NCBI RefSeq assembly: GCF_020532665.2
Contig: NZ_JAIWPG020000005.1
Location: forward strand, 1 to 64,000
Source: Lelliottia sp. WAP21
GTDB lineage: Bacteria; Pseudomonadota; Gammaproteobacteria; Enterobacterales; Enterobacteriaceae
Length of the DNA stretch: 64,000 nucleotides
Direction: 5' to 3'
This document shows, piece after piece, positions 18,145 through 28,300 of this stretch. The position numbers were made by a program, and so were the translations under genes. The notes under the pieces are model-generated. The model saw only the letters and a program-made list of their open reading frames with translations. It searched no databases and was not told the origin of the DNA. Position 1 is the first letter of the stretch. Every line of letters begins with the position of its first letter.

Positions 18145-18501
18145 ATGAAAAAAACAATTATTGCACTGTCTGCCATTCTGCTGGCTTCTCCGGTACTTGC
18201 CGCGACTACACACGCTACTGACGATACCGTTGCCGCCGCGAATGCAAACGCGAACGACGCAAAGCAAAAGCTGCATGAAGAGCAGAACAAAGGCGAAGAG
18301 CTTAAACTTAAACAGCAGCACGCCGCGGAAGGTAAAAGCGACAGCGTTGGCAGCAAAGTCAGCGAAAACTCGCAAAAAGCCTGGCACAGTACCAAAGAAG
18401 GCACTGAGAAAGGATGGGATGCCACGAAAGAAGGCGCAGAGAAAGGCTGGAATAAAACCAAATCCGGTGCCTCTGACCTAGAGAAAAAAGTGACTGAATA
18501 A
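18145..18501 (+). CDS. small exported hydrophilic protein with W-TKEG-EKGW repeats
   Basis: I do not recognise a named family. The 118-aa product has a clear Sec signal peptide (MKKTIIALSAILLASPVLA, cut near residue 20), then a charged, low-complexity, probably helical region. The C-terminal half has three imperfect units around W-x-x-TK: AWHSTKEGTEKGW, DATKEGAEKGW and NKTKSGASD, like LEA/YtxH-type stress proteins. A GATGAGGA ribosome-binding site precedes the ATG. It is alone, with its own terminator. A periplasmic stress role is a guess. Confidence 0.8.
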   Translation: MKKTIIALSAILLASPVLAATTHATDDTVAAANANANDAKQKLHEEQNKGEELKLKQQHAAEGKSDSVGSKVSENSQKAWHSTKEGTEKGWDATKEGAEKGWNKTKSGASDLEKKVTE

Positions 18502-18517
18502 GCCCATTTATTCCTGT

Positions 18518-18546
18518 AAAAGGCCGCAGACGCGGCCTTTTTTTTG
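18518..18546 (+). terminator. terminator of the small exported protein gene
   Basis: AAAGGCCGC-AGAC-GCGGCCTTT followed by a long T run; a strong intrinsic terminator. Confidence 0.9.
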
Positions 18547-19347
18547 CTTAAAACCAGAGATGATTTATTTACCGCAAGGGATGAAACAGGCAATTGACGC
18601 TGCCATTCTCTTTTCGGCAGGTCTTCTCTTCAGGAAAGCGAATGGTTATTTAACGTTTCAAATCATACTTCCTTCGTATCCAGCCTTTGAATGAAATGCG
18701 GTATGTTTTTAACATTACCTGATATCAGCCGCTTTTATTTCGCGTTAGCAGAGTAATGACCGAATGCCAGACTTATTTTAAAATTGGTCACAAACATAAT
18801 ATATCGTACTTACCTCAATTCACCACTACTTAACTTAAACTTAAGCGGCATTAAATGAACTCATCGTTATACTTTTTATCCAATAAATAAACTCCCGCCT
18901 TCTCCTTCTCCATTCCAGCCCTCTCCGGGCAAGGCTTCCACCCTCGAAGTCAGTCTCCACGCGCCCTGGCATGAACAATTAATTGTTAATTCTCATCTTT
19001 AATTATTGCTCATAAACATTTAAGACCTAATGTTAACAGCCGCTTAATTTGCATATTTCTTTATTCATAGCTATATCATTTTCATACCGCAGATAATTAA
19101 TATCTCTATAAATCACAGGGTTTTAAACCACACAAAAAACACAAACATAGCTTATTCACATTTAACCATTCGATTAGCCCAGATGTTGCCGCTCTGAAAA
19201 GCTGGCGGATATTAGTCGCGCTAAAAAAAGTAACGGTAAGGGCGTAATTAAATTATGCCCACTGCCGGGGGCGCACTTTACCCACAGAAATGAGATGGCT
19301 CCGTCTTGCAGACCTTTTAAAACAACTTCTGCTGGAGTAATAACAAT
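18547..19347 (+). promoter_or_regulatory. 800-bp AT-rich region before the giant adhesin gene
   Basis: There is no credible coding sequence on either strand. The DNA is clearly more AT-rich than its neighbours, with many A/T runs (TTAATTGTTAATTCTC and similar). It probably holds the adhesin promoter and a long leader; xenogeneic silencing by H-NS is likely from composition only. A GGAG ribosome-binding site lies 11 bases before the ATG at 19348. I could not identify a convincing -10/-35 pair. Confidence 0.5.
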
Positions 19348-22300
19348 ATGAGCCAAATCTCTGTCATCTCGAAACTGACTGGCGTGGAAACTACCACGGA
19401 GGGCACGCAGGTTACCCTGGGCCATTCCTCTATCGTTAAGCTTCACGTGGGACGAGCCGATATCTCGCACTATGCGCGTAACGGTGACGATCTTATCGTT
19501 ACCCTGAATTCAGGCGAAGTGATTACGCTCAAAAACTTCTATGTCGGCGATGCGCAGGGTGCCAGCCAGCTGGTACTGGAAGAGAGCAATGGGGCACTGT
19601 GGTGGATTGAAGACCCGATTGCCGCTGAACATTATGAATCTATCGCCTCAACGGATGCCTTACTGGCTTCGTCCGGTTCTGATACCGGTGGGGCCGCGAT
19701 CTGGCCCTGGGCGCTGGGCGGGCTTGCCGTTGCGGGGGGCATTGCTATTGCTGCCAGCGGCGGAGGCGGTGGTGGTGACGGGGATGACGACGATGGCCCT
19801 ACCCCCGGCGATCCCGGAACCCCGGGTAATCCGACCGATCCCGATACCACTGCGCCCGGCGCGCCGTCGAATCTTCAGTTCTCGTCAGATGGCAGCACCG
19901 TCACAGGCACCGCGGAACCCGGCAGCACCATCACGCTGAAGGATGCGAATGGCAATCTCGTCGGCACAGGCAAAACCGGCAGCGACGGCAAATTTACGAT
20001 TGAACTGGGAACGCCACTGACCAACGGCGAGCCGATCACGGCCACGGCAACCGACTCAGCAGGTAATGTCAGCCAGCAAGGCACCGTCACCGCGCCCGAC
20101 CTCACCGTGCCAGACGCTCCGGATATTATTATCGTGAATGATGATGTCGGTGCGGAAACCGGTCCACTGTCCAACGGTCAGCGTACGGATGATGCCCGCC
20201 CTACCCTCAGCGGCATCGGCGAAGCGGGCACCACCATCACCGTTTATGACAACGGCACAAAGATTGGCACCACCACCGTTGATGCGAAGGGAAACTGGAG
20301 CTTTACGCCGCCAACCGCGCTCAGCAATGGTAATCACGCCATCACCACCACGGCCACGGATGCCGCTGGCAACACCAGCGCGCCTTCAGCCGCCGCAACC
20401 TTTGTGGTCGATACGGTGGCCCCCACGGCGCCAGCCATTACCGGTGTCAGCGATGATGTCTCCCCTGTGACAGGGGCCGTCAGCAATGGCGGCAGCACCA
20501 ACGATCAACGTCCTCAGATCACCGGCACTGCCGAAGCCGGTTCCACCGTCACCCTTTATGATAACGGTATTGCTATTGGCTCCGTGACGGCAGCCGCTAA
20601 CGGCAGCTGGAGCTTTACTCCGTCAGCCAATCTGAGCGAAGGTAACCATCAGTTGACCGTTCGCGCTACCGATGTCGCAGGAAACACCAGCGCGGCCTCC
20701 CAAGTCTTCACGGTGGTGATTGATATCACCGCGCCAGCCACACCGAGTGCTTTTATCGTCAACGATGAGATCGGCTCGATTCGCGGGGTCGTGTCTGCCG
20801 GACAAACCACCGACGCCAGCCAGCCGCGTTTAACCGGCCGGGGCGATCCGGGCAGCACTATTATTATTTATGACAAAGGCGTAGAAGTCGGCAGAGTGAC
20901 CGTCGGGGCAAATGGCACCTGGAGCGTCTCGCCTGACAGCCCCTTAGCGGATGGAGCACACTCTGTCACCGTGCGCGAAATCGATGCGGCGGGCAATCAG
21001 AGCGGCTTGTCGCAGCCCATTAACTTTATTGTCGATACCCTTGCTCCCGCGCAGCCGGTCATCACCCTTAACCCGGGCGGTACACAGGTGACGGGTACCG
21101 CAGAACCGAACAGCACCATTACCATCACTAACGGGAGCGGTGCGCCAATTGGCACCGGTAAAACAGACAGCAACGGCAACTTCACCATTGATTTAACCCA
21201 GCCGCAGACCAATGGACAGACGGTCTCCGTCGTGGCCACCGATGCCGCCGGTAACACCAGTATCCCTGCCACCGCAATAGCCTTAGACACTACCGCCCCA
21301 AACCCTCCTTCCGGACTTACCGTGGCCGGTGATGGCGCGAGCGTGAGCGGTACCGCTGAGCCGAATAGCACCGTTACCGTGAAAGCTCCGAATGGCGATG
21401 TTATTGGTCAGGCCACGGCGGATGCCAACGGGAGCTTTACCGTCCCCATCGCTCCGCCTCAGACCAATGCCGAAGTCTTACAGGTCGTGGCCACCGATGC
21501 CGCCGATAATACCAGCCTGCCGGGTCTGGCGGATGCACCGGACACCACCGATCCGTTAGCGCCCGGGAATCTGAACGTCTCAGAAGACGGAACCACGGTC
21601 ACCGGGACTGCCGAACCAGGCAGCACGGTGAGCATTAAAGGACCGGACGGCGTTGAAATTGGTACCGGCCCGGTCGACGATCAGGGCAATTTCGCCATCA
21701 TCATCTCTCCGCCAAAACTGAATGGCGAAACGCTGACTGCAGATGCCACAGACAGCGCGCAAAATACCGGGCCAACGGCCTCGGTTGACGCGCCTGACGT
21801 CACCCCTGCTCAAACCCCGGTGATCACCTCCGTCGATGACAACGTCCAGAACACCGTCGGCCCAATCGCCAACAACGGCATAACTAACGACGGTACGCCA
21901 ACCCTGACGGGGACGGGCGAAGCAGGCACACGCGTCTATATCTTCGATGGTAGCACGCAAATCGGCACGTTCATTGTCCCTGACTCGGGTATCTGGACCT
22001 TCACCCCGTCGGCGAATTTGCTTGCCGGTGGGCACGTCTTCACCGCGACCGCCATTGATGACAATGGCAATCCAAGCGGAACATCGAATAGCTGGAGCGT
22101 CACTATCGATCTGACCGCCCCGGCCGCGCCGGTGATCGCTCAGGTCGTGGACGATGTACAAGGCACAACCGGTGCGCTGGCCCCGAATGCCGTCACGAAT
22201 GACAATCGTCCTACGCTGAATGGTACCGGGGAACCTGGTGCAACCATTAGTATTCTGTTGGATGGCACCCAAATCGGCACGGCGTTGGTTAACTCGGGCG

Positions 22301-25300
22301 GCGCATGGACCTTCACCCCAACCCTTGCGATCCCAGACGGGGATCACACGCTGACCGCGACGGCGATTGATAATGCAGGTAACGTCGGCTTGCCGTCAGG
22401 TGGATTTGACTTCACCGTTGATACCTCCGTACCGGCCCTGCCCACCATTGGCTCCGTCACCGATGACGCCGGTGATGTCACGGGTCCGGTTACCAGTGGT
22501 TCGCCAACGGATGACACGCTTCCTCTGTTGCAGGGCACCGTCCCTGCCGGGACAACGATTACCGTTTACGATGGCACCACGTTGCTGGGAACGGCCACTC
22601 TCGACGGCACCGGCGGCTGGAGCTTTACACCGACCACACCGTTGACCAACGGCACCCATGTGCTCACCGTGGTCGCCACCAATGAAGCCGGAACCTCATC
22701 GACCTCACTGCCGTTTAATCTGGTGGTCGATACCGTTGCGCCCGCCACACCGGACGCGCCGGACGTTACCGTTAATCCGGATAACGCGCCGACCGGCACG
22801 CCGCTCAATCCGGGCGAGCCAACGCGCGACACCACGCCGGTGCTGAGCGGGACAGGAACGTCCGGGGATACCGTGGCGATTTATATCGACGGGGTAAAAC
22901 AGCCCGACGAAGTCACTGTCGACAGTAGCGGTAACTGGACCTGGACACCGGTTCCGCCGCTGACCAACGGCAGCTACGACATTTCATTAACCGTGACCAA
23001 TAAAGACGGTGCCGGTAACGAAAGCGCCCCGTCCCAGCCCGTAACCATTGTGATTGACACGGTCGCCCCGGATATCCCGGCGACACCAATCGTCACCGAT
23101 AACGTCACCCAAATCACCGGTCCGGTAGCCGAAGGCGGCGCCACGAACGATGGACGCCCAGTCCTGAGCGGAACCGGAACCGCCAACGACGTCATCATTA
23201 TTTATGACAGTCTGAATGGGGGAACCACACAACAGGAAGTGGGACGCGTCACGGTTGGCGCGGATGGCAACTGGAGCTGGAGACCAACTGCTGGCCTCGA
23301 TCAAGGTCCGCATCAATTTACGACCACCGCCACGGATGAAGCCGGGAACGTGTCGGCCCCTTCCACGCCGATCAACATTACGGTGGATACCCTCGCCCCT
23401 GTCACGCCTGTCATTAGCGCCGTCGGTGGCGAAGATACTGGCGGAGTCACAGGCGACAACACGCCTACCATTGGGGGAACAGGCACCACGGGTGATACGG
23501 TCATTATTTATAATAATGGCGTGGAGATCGTGCGGATTCCTGTCGTCAATGGCGAGTGGTCTTACACCCCGGGGACAGCAGTGGCGGACGGTCAGCTGAA
23601 TATTACCGTGGCTGCCGTTGACCAGGCGGGCAACCTGAGCCCGCTCAGCCCGGCCTTTACGGTCACCGTCGATACGCTGCCGCCAACCGTACCGCAGGTG
23701 GATGACGTTTCTGACAGCACCCTGAGCAATGGCATTCTGTACACCAATGACAGCACCCCAACCCTGACAGGTACAGGTGAAGCTGGCGCCACGGTTATCG
23801 TCACGGTGGATGGCGTGCCGTCTACCGTTCCGGTCACGGTACAGCCGGATGGCACCTGGACCTGGACCCCGGATGCCGCGCTCTCGGATACGGCGCACAC
23901 CATTGTTGTCTCTTCCAGCGACCCGGCAGGCAATACGTCGGGCAGCTCTACCGTTGCGGTGACCGTGGATACGGGCAAACCTGACGCGCCTGAGAATATG
24001 GTTCTGGCCGTCGAGGGTACGCCGCTGACCGGAACCGCGGAGGCGGGAGCAATTATTACCGTACGGGATGCCAACGACAATATTATTGGGACCGGCGTGG
24101 CCACGGGCGGAAACTTCTCCATTGCGCTCAGCCCGGCCCAGCTTATCGCCGGCCAACTGAGCGTCACCGCCACAGATGCGGCGGGCAACGAAAGTCTTCC
24201 CGCGCCGTTTGACGTCGTCACAGGGCCCGATAATCTGCCGGATGTGCCGGTTATCACGACGCTTATCGATGATGTCGGTGATGTCATTGGCGACGTTAAA
24301 GGCAAAACCTCTGACGACCCCACGCCAACGATTAATGGCACCGCGGAACCAGGATCGACCATTACGATTTACCTGGACGGAAGCCTGACGCCGCTGACTA
24401 CGGTAATTGCCGACGCGACAACGGGTGCCTGGAGTTATTCGCTGACCGCCGATCTGGCGGAAGGCCCACATACCTTCGAGGCCACCGCCACGCTGGACGG
24501 TTTGACCAGCGGGCGATCCCCTGCCGCGTCCGTGACCATCGACCTGACGGATCCTGATACGCCGCAGATCGGCACCGTGACGGACGACGTCGGCCCGGGC
24601 ACCGGCCCCCTGACCAGCGGGCAAGCCACAAACGACGAACGTCCAACCCTGAGCGGCAGCGCAACCGCTGGCGACACCATTACGATTTACGATAATGGAA
24701 CGCCGATCGGCACTGCGCTGGTTGGATCAACCGGGACCTGGAGCTTTACCCCTTCAACCCCGCTCAGCAATGGCAGCCACCCGCTGACCATCACCGCGAC
24801 CGATCCTGCGGGCAATGTCAGTGCAGAATCACCGGCATTTAACGTGGTGGTCGATACCCTCTCCTCAACGCCTGTGATTAACAGTGCAACGGATAACGCG
24901 GGCACGATAACGGGGACTGTACTCACCGGCGGCACAACGGACGACACCACGCCAACGCTTACTGGTACGGCGGAAGCCAACAGTAACGTGGCGATTTTTG
25001 AAGGCAGTACGCGGGTAGGCACAGCCATTGCTGACGCAAGCGGCAACTGGACGTTTACACCGTTATCTGCACTTAGCGAAGGTCCGCATACCTTTACCGT
25101 TATCGCGACCGACCCGCTGGGTAACGTCAGTACCAGCTCTAACGCGTACACCGTGATTGTTGACCTCACGCCACCAGCCGTTCCGTCGATTACCTCGGTA
25201 AACGATAACGAGCCGGGCGGCGTGACGGGCAACCTCACATCGGGCCAGGTCACCAACGATGCGACGCCAACACTGACCGGTGCTGGCGTGGCAGGCAGCA

Positions 25301-28300
25301 CCGTGCATATCCTGAATAACGGCGTCGAAATCGATACCGTGGTTGTCGATGGCACCGGGGTCTGGACCTATACCCCTTCGGCACTGACGGACGGCACGTA
25401 TAATATTCGCGTCAATGCCACCGATGCGGCAGGCAACGTTTCGGCGAACTCGCCGCTCTTCTCCTTCACGGTAGACACTAGCGCGCCGACCGCACCCGCC
25501 ATTACCTCCGTGCAGGACGATGTGGGTCCTGTCACCGGGCCATTGACGTCTGGCAGCACCACCAACGACAACCGCCCAACCTTTAACGGGACGGGTGAAG
25601 TTGGAGCAACCATCACGGTTCTCAGCGACGGCCAGCCGCTGGGTACCGCCGTGGTGAATGCCCAGGGCAACTGGACCTTCACCCCAACTAACCCGCTGCC
25701 GGATGGGCCGCATACCCTGTCGTTTAGCGCCACCGATGCCGCAGGGAACGTCAGCCCAACGCCAACCACCTATGACCTGACGGTAGACACCTTAGCACCG
25801 TCAGCTCCGGTGATTGTGAACGCGACGGACAATGTCGGCACGCAGTTGACCCCTGTCACCTCAGGGCAGTCCACCGATGACACCACCCCGACGCTGAACG
25901 GCACCGCGGCGGCGAACACGTCCATAACCATCTATGAAAATGGCTCACCGGTGGGCACTGCCGTTGCAGATATCAACGGTGACTGGAGCTTCACGCCAGA
26001 CGCGCTCAGCAACGGCAGCCACAGCTGGACGGCAACGGCCACCGATGCGGCAGGCAACGTAAGTCCAGCGTCACCCGCCTTTACGGTGATCGTTGATAAC
26101 GTCGCGCCACTGGCACCGGTGATTGTGCAGGCCGTGGACGATGTGGGTAGCGTAACCGGGCCACTGAGCAGCGGTCAGACAACCGACGACACGCTGCCGC
26201 GTCTCACCGGTACCAGTGAACCAAACGCCACCGTGCGCATCTTTGAAGGGGTCACCCAGGTGGGTATCGCCACGGCGGACGGTTCCGGCAACTGGGCCGT
26301 CACGCTCACCGCGCCACTCGGCACGGGTCCGCATACCTTCTTTGCCCAGGCGACCGATGCCGCAGGCAACAACAGCGCACCATCGCCGTCCTTTACCCTG
26401 ACGATAGACGTCACGCCACCGGCGATTCCGGTTCTGCTGGCCGTGACTGACGATGTCGGGGGAACGGTGGCGCTGACCAATGGTCAACTGACCAACGATG
26501 CGTTACCGACGCTGAACGGCACCGCTGAAGCCGGTTCGACGGTCAAAATCTTTGATAACGGCGTGCAGATTGGCAGCGTTGTCGCCACGGGCGGGACCTG
26601 GAGCTTTACCCCTACCACCGCCCTGACCGATGGCCCGCACTCGCTGACGCTGACCGCCACCGATCCGACAGGCAACACCAGCGCGTCGACAACAGGTTTC
26701 AACATTAACGTTGATGCCACCGCCCCTAACGCGCCGGTGATTTCCAGCGTGGTGGATGATGTGGGCACCGTCACCGGAGCCGTAACGGGCGGTAATCCCA
26801 CCAACGATACTCGCCCAACGCTGAACGGCACCGCCGAACCTAACGCCACCATCAATATTTATGATGGCAACGTGCTGGTCGGTACGGTCACTGCGGACGG
26901 GAGCGGCAACTGGACCTTGCCGCAAACCAGCACCACGCTGACGGAGGGCCAGCATAACTTCACCGCGACCGCCACCGATGCGGCCGGTAACGTCAGCGCC
27001 CCATCGTCCATTACCTCCATCACGGTGGATGTCACCGCGCCGCTGGTGCCAACCAACCTGGCCGTCATCACTAACGGGACGCACGTGACCGGCAGTGCTG
27101 AAGCAGGCAGTACCGTCACGATCACCACCAGCACGGGTACCGTATTGGGTACCGCTACGGCTGACGGAACGGGTAGCTTTAACGTCACTATTTCTCCGGC
27201 GCAAACCAACAATGAGACACTGCTGGCCTTTGCGACCGATAAGGCCGGAAACGCGGGGCTGACCTCAAGCGTCGTCGCCCCGATCACCGCCCTGCCTAAC
27301 GCCCCGGTTATCGCCACCATTAACGATAATGTGGGTAGCGTTCTGGGGAATGTGACCAACGGTAAGAGCACCGATGATACAACGCCAACCCTGAGCGGTA
27401 CGGCGCAGCCGAACTCCACGGTCACGCTGTATAACAACGGCGTGGCAATGGGCACCGCGACGGCAGACGGTACGGGTAACTGGACCTTCACCACGCCGGT
27501 ATTGAGCGAAGGGTCACATGCCTTTACCGCCTCTGCCGCCAATGGCACCGGCAGCGGGCCGATCTCTACGCCAACCACCGTGATTGTCGATACCGTGGCA
27601 CCTGGGGCGCCTAACGGGACGTTCAATGCCGATGGCAGCGTCCTGACCGGGACCGCAGAGGCAGGCAGCACCGTCACCATTCGCCTGGCGGATAACTCCA
27701 CCGTCACCACCACCGCGAACAGTAACGGGACATATAGCTACACCTTCCAGAATAAACAAACGGAAGGCCAGACCCTGCAAATCACCGCGACCGATGCCGC
27801 AGGCAATACCTCCTTGCCTGGCTCCGCACTTGCGCCAGTGGTGCCGTTGTCTGCCAGCAATAACCTTGAAGAGCTGGATCTGACCACCACCGCGACCGTC
27901 ACCAACGCCCAGTACAGCGATTATGGTTTCCTGCTGGTGGGTGCCGTCGGCAACGTGCTGACGCTGCTGGGGAATGACACCGCGCAGGTTGGTTTCACGG
28001 TCGGTAACGGCGGCAGCGCGGATATCTCGGTGAATGCCAACGCGACCGGTGCGGTCCTCTCGCTGTTGAATACCCTGGAACTGGTGGTTCAACGCTGGGA
28101 TGCGGTCAATAACACCTGGACCACCGTCGTCGATACCGGACAGCCGCAGTTTGCTGATCTCCTGACCTTAGGGGCAACCGGGGTGTCGCTGAATTTGACC
28201 GGGCTTGCCAACGGTCAGTACCGCGTCCTGAGCTATAACACCAATCTGCTGGCCACCGGGTCCTATACCAGCGTTGATGTCGATGTGAAAGAGACCAGCG

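Noticed and set aside
22987..24624. 545-codon open frame on the minus strand within the adhesin gene, and several shorter ones around it
   Set aside because: They mirror the codon bias and repeats of the plus-strand adhesin. The translations are low-complexity Arg/Gly-rich and match no family.
19850..27860. Regular repeats that might suggest a CRISPR array
   Set aside because: The repeats are coding, about 250-300 bp long, diverged and in frame; there are no short identical repeats with unique spacers and no cas genes.
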